NCBI GenBank assembly: GCA_013002645.1
Contig: JABDJF010000520.1
Span: forward strand, 1 to 12,070
Direction of reading: 5' to 3'
From: Myxococcales bacterium
GTDB taxonomy: Bacteria; Myxococcota_A; Polyangia; Polyangiales; Houyiibacteriaceae
DNA: 12,070 bases
Below the pieces are notes generated by a model. The model had not been told where the DNA came from. It ran no database searches and saw nothing but the letters and a program-made list of their open reading frames with translations. Position numbers and translations under genes: made by a program. Shown here in pieces: positions 6,506 to 12,070 of this stretch. Each line of letters begins with the position of its first letter. The stretch's first letter is position 1.

Positions 6506-8188
6506 TCACGACGCGGCGGGAGGGACGCTGAGCCGGGTCTGGTCGCGCGTCAGAAACCGCCGGCTGATCCACTTGGACATCGGAACGAGGAACAAGGCGC
6601 AGATGGTCAGGATGGGTAGCGAAATGGCGGCCAACAACAGCAGGTCGGTACGGCGCGGCTGCACCAGCAGCGTCACGATCAGCGGCACGACGCTGGCGAG
6701 CGAGACGCCGATCACCAGCCGCTGCGACATCAGGGTTCGGAGGACCGTCAGGTCTTCGGAGCTCTTGGGGGTAATCACGAAGTCCTTGAGACTCCCGGAT
6801 AGCCCCTCGATGATTCCAACCGCCGCGTGTGAAAACAAAGGCAAGCGCCAGAGCGCTTGAACGGGATAGGCGATGACCACCGAGATTGCGGTCCGCCAGT
6901 TGCGTTCGCGCGCGTAGTTCAGGGCGGCCATCGTGTTGGCGAGCATGAAGGGATTCTGGACGAGGGCCGAGATGATCCCGAAGGCCAGCACTTCCCGCGG
7001 CCCCTCGCCCAACAGCGCAGCGGCGATCCACATCGGAAACAGCAACTGGGCGACGAATCCAGGCAGCACGCTGAAGTTCGCCGCGAGCCGCAGGAACACG
7101 GAGAAACGCTGGTTCCACGGCAGGGGTGAACGCATCCATTCGAGGAGGTGGAGTTTTGCGAGCTCCGTTCCTCCGGTCGCCCAGCGGCGCTTCTGTTTCT
7201 GCTGACCGGTGATCTCGCCCGGCACCAGCTCCGTCGACACCATGGCGGGGTCGGTCGGCTCGTAGTCTACCCACTTGCCCGCCCAGCCGCGGGTCATCAT
7301 GGTGATGCCGGCGCTCCAGTCCTCGGCCACCCTCGAGCCATCCCAGCCGCCGGAGTCTTCGAGCGCCGCGAGTCGCAGCAACACGCAGTGCCCGTTCAGG
7401 GTCGGGATACCGTAATGCGCGATGTAGCCTTCTACGAATCGGCGCGCCGCATCGCCGACATAGCTATCGGACCAACTAATGATGGTGTCTCTCGGGTTGC
7501 CGATACGAAACATCCCCTGCACGAAGCCGAGCCGTTCGTCGTGCACGAACTCCGTGGCCATGGGTCGGATGACCTTTGGTGCGAAGGTGTCCCCCACGTC
7601 GAGCAAACCGATCAGTACCCGTTCTGGATCGGCGAATGAACCGAGCCGCTCCAGGCCGACGTTCAGGTTTCCCGCCTTGAATCCCTTGGTCCCGTCCCGG
7701 TGTTCGACCCGCACGCGGGGCTCGGACTGATAGTGGCGGGCCACCACCGTCCAGCGGTCGTCGTCGCTGTTGTCGATGAACTGGACCCGGAGCCTATCCG
7801 GCGGGTAGTCGGCGCCGAGCACGGAGTCGATGCTGCGACGCACGTGCTCGGAAGCCTCGTGGCGGCCGGGGACCTGGACGATGATCTGGGGCAAGTCGAG
7901 ATCCGGCACCGGCTTGGGAAGGGTCACGATGGGCCTCGGGCCGCGAAGGAGGGTGATCGCCGAATACACCCAGAGGGGCGCGGCGACGAGCACATTTCCG
8001 AACGCCACCACGAGCGTCACGGCCACCATCAGGGCTAGGAACGGCGAGCTCGCTTGAAGGAGAAGAGCGCAGAGCCAAGTTCCCAAGACCGCATGGCCAA
8101 CCATGTAGACGGCCGCCGCGAGAAGGATCCCCACGTGAACCCGCTTCCCCGGCGTTCCCGCCAGCTTGTTCCCAATATCTGTACCCAT
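6506..8188 (-). CDS. Membrane glycosyltransferase family 2, cellulose/mannan-synthase-like
   Basis: This 560-aa processive-type GT2 transfers sugars from a nucleotide-sugar donor at the inner membrane. Two N-terminal membrane helices (about 18-45 and 48-81) precede a GT-A domain, followed by about five C-terminal helices. The catalytic series is Asp139 (FIDNSD), KAGNLN (171-176), a changed DxD site DVGD (197-200), the ED of VAEDW (289-290) and QxxRW (QKRRW, 332-336). This architecture matches CESA/CslA-like synthases. DxD is normally D-A-D, so the extra residue is unusual. The chosen ATG at 8188 is preceded by a G-run ending GGAG; the open frame to 8524 gives low-complexity Arg/Ser sequence and is rejected. 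No partner genes for a capsule or cellulose system are adjacent, so the product is unknown. Confidence 0.9.
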   Translation of the reverse strand: MGTDIGNKLAGTPGKRVHVGILLAAAVYMVGHAVLGTWLCALLLQASSPFLALMVAVTLVVAFGNVLVAAPLWVYSAITLLRGPRPIVTLPKPVPDLDLPQIIVQVPGRHEASEHVRRSIDSVLGADYPPDRLRVQFIDNSDDDRWTVVARHYQSEPRVRVEHRDGTKGFKAGNLNVGLERLGSFADPERVLIGLLDVGDTFAPKVIRPMATEFVHDERLGFVQGMFRIGNPRDTIISWSDSYVGDAARRFVEGYIAHYGIPTLNGHCVLLRLAALEDSGGWDGSRVAEDWSAGITMMTRGWAGKWVDYEPTDPAMVSTELVPGEITGQQKQKRRWATGGTELAKLHLLEWMRSPLPWNQRFSVFLRLAANFSVLPGFVAQLLFPMWIAAALLGEGPREVLAFGIISALVQNPFMLANTMAALNYARERNWRTAISVVIAYPVQALWRLPLFSHAAVGIIEGLSGSLKDFVITPKSSEDLTVLRTLMSQRLVIGVSLASVVPLIVTLLVQPRRTDLLLLAAISLPILTICALFLVPMSKWISRRFLTRDQTRLSVPPAAS

Positions 8189-8333
8189 GCTCCCCCCCCG
8201 GGGCACTGCGCCGTTGGCGATAAGCCGCCGCGCGAGACTACTCAGACGGACACGCGAAGATGCTGCACGCAGATCTCGACGTCGGCCGTCTTGCCGCTCT
8301 GTATCCGATTCTCGCTCCCTTTCATCGCTCACC

Positions 8334-8361
8334 AATTTAGGGACTCGACACGGTGCGTCAA
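8334..8361 (-). promoter_or_regulatory. Putative sigma-70 promoter of the glycosyltransferase gene
   Basis: On the minus strand TTGACG (8361-8356) and TAAATT (8339-8334) are separated by 16 bp. Transcription would start near 8327, giving a leader of about 140 nt. The match is good for both boxes, but there is no experimental support. Confidence 0.45.
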
Positions 8362-8574
8362 TCGGGGGTTCTCGCAGGACCGATTTGTGAAATTGCTTCG
8401 CAAATACAAACGGATGGAGGCAGGAACGCAGATCCGACCGGCTTCCGGGCGCGACCTCGGTGCCCACCTTCGCGTAAGAATCGCTGTGGGATCTCGCACT
8501 TGCGTACGCGGAGAGTGTCCGCACTGCAGGAGCCGAACGAGCCGAGGGCCTCGTGCAGGCTCGGATGTAGTACT

Positions 8575-8610
8575 GTAGATATTATCTACTTAAATGCTTC
8601 GAACTATCTG
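8575..8610 (+). promoter_or_regulatory. LysR-type operator, copy A
   Basis: GTAGATATTATCTAC (8575-8589) is a perfect odd palindrome with 7-bp arms and contains the LysR signature T-N11-A. A half-site TATCTG follows at 8605-8610, 22 bp after the TATCTA of the palindrome, as expected for recognition and activation sites on one DNA face. The same arrangement occurs at 10025-10060 beside the NhaR-type regulator gene, which is the likely binding protein. Confidence 0.6.
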
Positions 8611-8612
8611 GA

Positions 8613-8641
8613 TTGCCAACGGTCGGGCTTGGCGGAATAGT
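8613..8641 (+). promoter_or_regulatory. Promoter of the exported orphan gene
   Basis: TTGCCA (8613-8618) and AATAGT (8636-8641) are 17 bp apart. The -35 box begins two bases after the operator half-site, the usual place for class I/II activation by a LysR protein. The weak -10 fits an activator-dependent promoter. Confidence 0.5.
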
Positions 8642-8664
8642 CGGTGAAGAACAGGAGGTTGCTC

Positions 8665-9075
8665 ATGATTCAATCCGAAGGTGCCCGTAGAATGATTGCC
8701 CTGATCGCGGTCGCCGTGGCTGCTCTCGCTCAGGACTTCGTCATCAGCGAGGCGGGTGCGAATCACGGAACGGGCGCGCCGGCGTTCCTTTCTGCGGATC
8801 TGCTCATCGATGGGCTCGGGTCTTCGCTGGAGGCTGCGCGTATGGCGAACCAACCGTATGGGGTGCGCTTGGGCTCGGACGAGCTCGTGGCGCCCGCGAC
8901 GCCGCCGCCAGCAACAAAGACCGTGCGAACGAGGCTGACTTTGCTCGACCTGTCCGAAGCCGAACCCGTAGCCCGCGATGCGATGTTTCACTGGCCTGTA
9001 AATCGGGATTCGGCAGGAGCGCCGATCGTGCTCAACTCCGATTTCACGGCCCCGCTCATCAAGGTCAGGTTCTGA
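8665..9075 (+). CDS. Exported orphan protein, function unknown
   Basis: This 136-aa protein has an N-terminal export signal: R-R-M at 9-11, then a hydrophobic core to about residue 22 ending A-L-A before Q-D-F. The mature part is about 110 residues with a Pro-rich stretch (ATPPPATK) and a C-terminal segment rich in Asp and hydrophobic residues, and contains no cysteine. No family is recognised. The ATG at 8665 has AGGAGG at 8653-8658 with a 6-nt gap; a GTG 21 nt upstream would place the ribosome-binding site inside the gene and is rejected. Its promoter is built like that of the TerB-like gene at 10115, so both are probably controlled by the NhaR-type regulator encoded between them. It is convergent with that regulator gene with only 35 bp between stops, which suggests a compact three-gene unit. 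Confidence 0.75.
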   Translation: MIQSEGARRMIALIAVAVAALAQDFVISEAGANHGTGAPAFLSADLLIDGLGSSLEAARMANQPYGVRLGSDELVAPATPPPATKTVRTRLTLLDLSEAEPVARDAMFHWPVNRDSAGAPIVLNSDFTAPLIKVRF

Positions 9076-9110
9076 AGAGGCGTGCGCTGGCGGCTGCCTG
9101 ACTGCTGTGC

Positions 9111-10013
9111 CTACGAGAAAAGTTCTGCACGCGCCGCGCTGCAAATCGCAATGACGGCTTCGTTCTTGAGCCGCCGCTCGGGTGAGATCGCGTAGAAATG
9201 CGCGCGAATCTCTTCAACGCGTCCGACTATTTTAGCGCCGTACTGTCGCTGAACGTCGGCTTCTGTCACCGATGGCAATGGAAACACGCCAAGCCCGTGC
9301 TGCCCAAAGGCTTTCATCAGTGAGCTGTCGTCGAAATCCGCGATCGTCTGGGGGCGCAACCCCTCGCTCTCGCACCACTGAATGACACTGCGGCCAAGCG
9401 CGCTGTCGCTGGCGGATCGCAGAAACGGTGCGCCATCGAGCGAGCCTGGGAAGCCCTTCCGAATTCGCGAAGCGAGCTTGGGCGCCGCAAAGAAGGTCAC
9501 GCCACACTCGCCGAGAAGGTGGTTGAACGCTTTCACGCCGCTTCCTGGAGGGCACGGCGTGTCCGCGAGGACGAGATCGAGTTGGTGCGTGGCCAAGCCG
9601 CCGAGAAGGCGTTCGAATCGATCCTCGGAGCAGCTGAGTCGAACCGGCGTGTCGAGTCGGAGCGCGGGCTCGAGGAGGGTTCGCACGATGAGCTTCGGCA
9701 TCACGTCGCTGGTCCCCACGTTCAGCCGGATCGGGCGGCCCTTGGGCTGACCTTCGAGGGCCTCGAGGAACTCCTGTCCGAGTGAGAAGATCTCGTCGGC
9801 GTAGCGAAACGCGAGCTTGCCCGCCTCGGTGAGCTCGAGCTTGCGGTGGCTTCGGTCGAAAAGCGCGTATCCGAGGCTCTCCTCGAGCTGCTTGATTTGA
9901 ACGCTGACGGTCGGATGAGCCAACCTCAGCGCACGGCTTGCGGCCTGGATGCTGCCTTCGCGAACCGTCAGCCAGAAGTACATGAAATGATGATAATTAA
10001 TGGAGTTTGCCAT
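9111..10013 (-). CDS. nhaR: LysR-family transcriptional regulator, NhaR type
   Basis: This 300-aa protein has an N-terminal winged helix-turn-helix (about residues 5-64) and a substrate-binding-like effector domain (about 90-295). The opening INYHHFMYFW, the segment GECGVTFF and the block FDDSSLMKAFG correspond closely to NhaR of enterobacteria, so this is the NhaR branch rather than a general LysR protein. In E. coli NhaR responds to sodium and activates nhaA, and also acts on osmC and the pga polysaccharide genes. No nhaA is visible here, so the local targets must differ. The start at 10013 fits the family N-terminus; the ribosome-binding site is weak (GAGG, 3 nt away). The gene is divergent from the TerB-like gene and its own promoter overlaps the T-N11-A palindrome, suggesting autorepression. 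Family assignment is firm; the inducer is unknown. Confidence 0.9.
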   Translation of the reverse strand: MANSINYHHFMYFWLTVREGSIQAASRALRLAHPTVSVQIKQLEESLGYALFDRSHRKLELTEAGKLAFRYADEIFSLGQEFLEALEGQPKGRPIRLNVGTSDVMPKLIVRTLLEPALRLDTPVRLSCSEDRFERLLGGLATHQLDLVLADTPCPPGSGVKAFNHLLGECGVTFFAAPKLASRIRKGFPGSLDGAPFLRSASDSALGRSVIQWCESEGLRPQTIADFDDSSLMKAFGQHGLGVFPLPSVTEADVQRQYGAKIVGRVEEIRAHFYAISPERRLKNEAVIAICSAARAELFS

Positions 10014-10024
10014 GGGCCTCGATC

Positions 10025-10060
10025 GTAGGTTCTATCTACATGAATGTGGTGTTTTATCTA
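10025..10060 (+). promoter_or_regulatory. LysR-type operator, copy B
   Basis: GTAGGTTCTATCTAC (10025-10039) matches copy A at 12 of 15 positions and contains T-N11-A. A half-site TATCTA follows at 10055-10060, again 22 bp on. It lies 12 bp upstream of the regulator start codon and covers the expected transcription start of that gene. The site should therefore serve both autoregulation and activation of the plus-strand gene. Confidence 0.62.
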
Positions 10061-10069
10061 TCTTGTCAA
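10040..10069 (-). promoter_or_regulatory. Putative promoter of the nhaR-type gene
   Basis: A perfect minus-strand TTGACA (10069-10064) is followed after 18 bp by ATTCAT (10045-10040), a poor -10. The -35 overlaps the -35 of the divergent gene on the other strand. Transcription would begin near 10034, inside the operator palindrome. Confidence 0.4.
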
Positions 10070-10091
10070 CAGAAGAGACAAGCCCGATACT
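10063..10091 (+). promoter_or_regulatory. Promoter of the TerB-like gene
   Basis: TTGTCA (10063-10068) and GATACT (10086-10091) are separated by 17 bp. As in the promoter at 8613, the -35 begins two bases after the operator half-site. Confidence 0.55.
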
Positions 10092-10114
10092 CGAAAGGTG
10101 AAGGAGCCGAACCC

Positions 10115-10321
10115 ATGATTGATGCAACCTTGTCCAACGAAGCGCGAAACATGCTCTTCCTCGTCGCGGCTTGGATGGCGAACGTCGATGGCAAAGAACA
10201 AGACGCCGAAGTGGACGCGCTGTGCCAACTTCGAGGCGCTCTCGGGCTCGAGCCACCGGTCGCCAGGGAGCTGCTCCACATGGCGCGCGGCAGGCTAGAG
10301 CAACTCTTCGAGCCCGCTTAG
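10115..10321 (+). CDS. TerB-like mini protein
   Basis: This 68-aa protein is acidic, helical and without a signal peptide. The core FLVAAWMANVDGKEQDAEVD followed by a helix and LGLE resembles the first half of the TerB/DjlA-N helical domain, in which a D-G turn and a following Glu are characteristic. Full TerB domains are about 100-140 residues, so this is a half-length or stand-alone version. TerB proteins are linked to membrane-associated stress responses including tellurite; a role here is not shown. The ATG at 10115 has AAGGAG at 10101-10106 with an 8-nt gap. The longer frame from 10007 would run through the operator and promoter and is rejected. The gene is divergent from the NhaR-type regulator and very likely under its control. 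Confidence 0.65.
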   Translation: MIDATLSNEARNMLFLVAAWMANVDGKEQDAEVDALCQLRGALGLEPPVARELLHMARGRLEQLFEPA

Positions 10322-10495
10322 CTAGCGGCGCAGAATATGGTCAGCTGTCTCGGCGTGCGACCCGCGCGGGGCCCTGAGCACTTCGGACATCGATCGAGCG
10401 TAGGTCTCGTTTGAACGGCGGCAAGAACCGGATTTTCGCGGTACGCCAGCTAAGTGCTCGAAATCAGGCAGCTTACGAGGGCGTAGCGTGTCCCC
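10322..10495. other. Convergent intergenic gap with inverted repeats
   Basis: This 174-bp gap contains a loopless palindrome CCCGCGCGGG (10361-10370), and GAGCACTT (10376-10383) inverted as AAGTGCTC (10452-10459), 68 nt apart. At its right edge GTGTCCCCT (10488-10496) overlaps the stop codon of the esterase gene and equals nine bases of the terminal repeat of the element at 6353-6497. No clear T-tracted terminator is seen. Confidence 0.45.
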
Positions 10496-11554
10496 TTAGG
10501 AGCCTTGGCGAAACGCTTGCTTGAGCGCGGTGGCGAAGTTGTCGATGGCTTGCCTGGCACGAGGAAGGACGCTGATCGTGGCAAAGCCGTGGGGGAGGTC
10601 CGGCACGTGCTGGTGAACGACCGGTACGCCTGCCGCGCGCAGCTTGTCGGCGTACTCGACCCCCTCCGCGCAGAGGAGGTCGAACTGTGCGGTCACCACG
10701 ATGGCCGGTGGCAGGCCGGCGTGGGTATCGAGGTAGAGCGGCGCGGCCAGCGGGTCTTTCCCGTCGGCGTCTCTGACGTAGTTGTCGAAGAACCAACGCG
10801 TGGTTTTCGCGTCGAGTCCGTAGCCGGTTTGAAGGTCGGCCTTCGTTCGACCGGGGTGCTCGGCGGTGCCGGTGCCGGGGTAAATCAGCAACTGCGCGAA
10901 TGGCAGAGGGCCGCCGCGATCTCGAGCGAGAACCGAAACCACGGCCGCTAGGTTGCCGCCTGCGCTGTCGCCACCGACCGCGATGTGCCCGACGCGAATG
11001 CCCAGCTCATCGGCGTGCGCCATGACCCAGCGGTATGCGTCGTCGCAGTCCTCGACGGCGGCAGGGAACGGGTCCTCGGGCGCGAGTCGGTAGTCCACCG
11101 AGACGACCACGCACTGGGCCGCTGCGCAAATTCTCCGACAGAGGGTGTCGTGGGTTTCGATGCTACCAATGGTGAAGCCGCCGCCGTGGATGTAGAGGAG
11201 CGCCGGGAGCTTTCCGTCGTTTTCGTGGGTCGTATCTGGATAGTAGGCGCGAGCGGGCCGCTGACCCGAACGAAGCTCGAGACGGAGCTCGGAGACGGAC
11301 CCGATGTCAGGTGGCGAGGCTTCGAGCACGCGGTTGAGACGGGCGTAGTAACGCCGTGCGGCCGCAGGGGTGAGGCTTGGCATGGACCGCTCTGCAATGC
11401 GCCCTACGCGAAACATGTACTGCGCGCGTCGATCGAGAGGCTGGCCGTCGACCTCCCAGCGCGGCTCGGTCATCCGATTCACCCTCGCATCGGAGGCGTT
11501 GAGAACGCGGCCGATCACGTTGCGCTCGACCCTCTGAAGAAACGTCATTTTCAT
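10496..11554 (-). CDS. Alpha/beta hydrolase, hormone-sensitive-lipase family esterase
   Basis: This 352-aa carboxylesterase has the HSL signature in order: HGGG (123-126), DYRLAPE (154-160), GDSAGGN with nucleophile Ser197, Asp292 (QFDLL) and His322 (PHGF). A roughly 85-residue N-terminal cap region precedes the core, and there is no signal peptide, so it is cytoplasmic. The ATG at 11554 has GAGGGA 7 nt upstream, preferred over the open frame to 11605 and over the Met two codons later. The gene is divergent from an EthA-like Baeyer-Villiger monooxygenase, and the pair could cleave the ester that the monooxygenase makes. It is distinct from the esterase at 2370-3338, which has a membrane anchor and lacks the DYRLAPE block. 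The stop codon lies inside a GTGTCCCCT repeat end. Confidence 0.93.
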   Translation of the reverse strand: MKMTFLQRVERNVIGRVLNASDARVNRMTEPRWEVDGQPLDRRAQYMFRVGRIAERSMPSLTPAAARRYYARLNRVLEASPPDIGSVSELRLELRSGQRPARAYYPDTTHENDGKLPALLYIHGGGFTIGSIETHDTLCRRICAAAQCVVVSVDYRLAPEDPFPAAVEDCDDAYRWVMAHADELGIRVGHIAVGGDSAGGNLAAVVSVLARDRGGPLPFAQLLIYPGTGTAEHPGRTKADLQTGYGLDAKTTRWFFDNYVRDADGKDPLAAPLYLDTHAGLPPAIVVTAQFDLLCAEGVEYADKLRAAGVPVVHQHVPDLPHGFATISVLPRARQAIDNFATALKQAFRQGS

Positions 11555-11570
11555 CTGCTGATCCCTCGGT

Positions 11571-11613
11571 TCGACAGCTCGCAGCCTAGCGCTTAACCTT
11601 GGCAAACTGTCGA
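11571..11613. promoter_or_regulatory. Inverted repeat in the divergent esterase/monooxygenase promoter
   Basis: TCGACAG (11571-11577) and CTGTCGA (11607-11613) are exact inverted copies, 29 bp apart, in the 75-bp gap between the two genes. On the plus strand TCGACA could serve as a -35 with TAACCT (11594-11599) as a weak -10, placing the second arm at the transcription start. This would suit a repressor bound at both arms; the regulator is unknown. Confidence 0.35.
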
Positions 11614-11629
11614 TTCAAGGGACGCCACT

Positions 11630-12070
11630 ATGAAGCATGTCGACGTTCTCGTCGCGGGCGCCGGTATTTCCGGTATCGCGGCTGCCCACTATCTCCAGGA
11701 GCATTGTCCGGGCAAGACCTTCGCGATCCTCGAAGGCCGTGACAGCATCGGGGGCACCTGGGACCTGTTCCGCTTCCCAGGGATCCGCTCGGACTCTGAC
11801 ATGTACACGCTGGGGTTTTCCTTCCGACCATGGCCCGAAGCGGACTCGATCGGCGAAGGCGAGTCGATTCGGAGCTACCTGGAGGACACCGCCGCGGAGA
11901 TCGGTATCACCGACAAAATTCGGTTCGGCACCCGTATCGAGCGCGCGAGCTTCTCGGAGGCGAGCGGTCGATGGACGGTGTACACGCGCAACACGCAGTC
12001 GGGCGAGCGAGGCTCCATCAGCTGCGACTTCTTCTGGTCGTGCATGGGGTACTACCGCTACGACCAAGGC
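11630..12070 (+). CDS. ethA: EthA-like Baeyer-Villiger monooxygenase, N-terminal part
   Basis: The first 147 residues of an FAD monooxygenase run off the right edge of the window. The start ATG at 11630 has AAGGGA 7 nt upstream. Visible are the FAD site GAGISG (10-15), Glu35, GGTWDLFR (from 41), the stretch PGIRSDSDMYTLGF (50-63) and SCMGYYRYD near the end. This run is very close to mycobacterial EthA, the monooxygenase that activates ethionamide and oxidises ketones. Orthology in the strict sense is not established, and the BVMO fingerprint, the NADPH site and the C-terminus lie outside the window. The gene is divergent from the HSL-type esterase, with no EthR-type regulator visible in the window. 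It belongs to a different BVMO branch from the enzyme at 847-2373, which lacks SDSDMYT. Confidence 0.9.
   Translation, partial: MKHVDVLVAGAGISGIAAAHYLQEHCPGKTFAILEGRDSIGGTWDLFRFPGIRSDSDMYTLGFSFRPWPEADSIGEGESIRSYLEDTAAEIGITDKIRFGTRIERASFSEASGRWTVYTRNTQSGERGSISCDFFWSCMGYYRYDQG

Larger units (their letters stand above)
8189..8664. other. 476-bp intergenic region between divergent genes
   Basis: The region separates the glycosyltransferase (minus) from the exported orphan gene (plus). From left to right it holds an 8-C/4-G run at the glycosyltransferase ribosome-binding site (8192-8203), a minus-strand promoter candidate (8334-8361), about 200 bp with nothing recognisable (8362-8574), and the LysR-type operator and plus-strand promoter (8575-8641). 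Open frames cross it on both strands but lack protein-like composition. Confidence 0.7.

Noticed and set aside
7587..7594. A further GTGTCCCC resembling the repeat end at 6488
   Set aside because: It lies inside the conserved catalytic coding region of the glycosyltransferase (near DVGD), so it is best explained as coding sequence.
8189..8524. A 112-residue N-terminal extension of the glycosyltransferase
   Set aside because: Its composition is Arg/Ser-rich and unlike a protein domain, it contains a good promoter candidate, and the ATG at 8188 has its own ribosome-binding site.
8054..8578. A 174-residue plus-strand open frame across the intergenic region
   Set aside because: It starts inside the antisense of the glycosyltransferase, has no ribosome-binding site, shows no domain pattern and runs up to the operator.
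10007..10114. A 36-residue N-terminal extension of the TerB-like protein
   Set aside because: It would span the divergent operator and promoter; AAGGAG and the register match with the other promoter support the ATG at 10115.

Overview
The window is high-GC bacterial chromosomal DNA with short intergenic gaps. The Cys/Asp-rich lipoprotein with repeated D-C-D-D-G-N-E-C-type modules is a style common in Myxococcota and related former Deltaproteobacteria. The crowd of flavin monooxygenases, SDRs and HSL-type esterases fits a free-living heterotroph from that part of the tree. This placement is inference; no rRNA or other marker gene is present.

Layout. (1) 3338 to 29, minus strand: a three-gene operon of membrane-anchored alpha/beta hydrolase, Baeyer-Villiger-type flavin monooxygenase (BVMO) and SDR. 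The genes overlap (GTGA overlap, then a 31-nt overlap) and read as a ketone/secondary-alcohol degradation module. (2) 3438-4247, plus strand: a divergently transcribed polytopic membrane protein with a faint resemblance to emopamil-binding (EXPERA) proteins. (3) 4456-5754: a lipoprotein with two 89-residue PKD-like repeats around a Cys-rich linker. (4) 6282-5845, minus: a small exported protein of unknown function. (5) 6353-6497: a 145-bp palindromic, MITE/REP-like non-coding element just after the end of the next gene. (6) 8188-6506, minus: a processive-type GT2 membrane glycosyltransferase. (7) 8575-10321: a small putative regulon made of an exported orphan protein, a NhaR-type LysR regulator and a TerB-like mini protein. 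(8) 10496-12070: an HSL-family esterase divergent from an EthA-like BVMO that runs off the window.

The most striking observation is a pair of promoter modules matching in register, at 8575 and 10025. Each has a 15-bp LysR-type T-N11-A palindrome ending TATCTAC, a TATCTR half-site exactly 22 bp on, a -35 TTGYCA two bases after that, a 17-bp spacer, a -10, and an ATG exactly 90 nt from the start of the palindrome. The LysR/NhaR gene lies between the two promoters and starts beside the second one. This suggests that one regulator controls itself, the TerB-like gene and the exported orphan gene. The second point of interest is the 145-bp palindrome, in which a 10-bp terminal inverted repeat and a 55-nt hairpin share exactly the same centre.

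Functionally, the two ends of the window mirror each other: each pairs an HSL-type esterase with a BVMO. That is the combination needed to turn a ketone into an ester and then into an acid plus an alcohol. The substrates cannot be read from the sequence.
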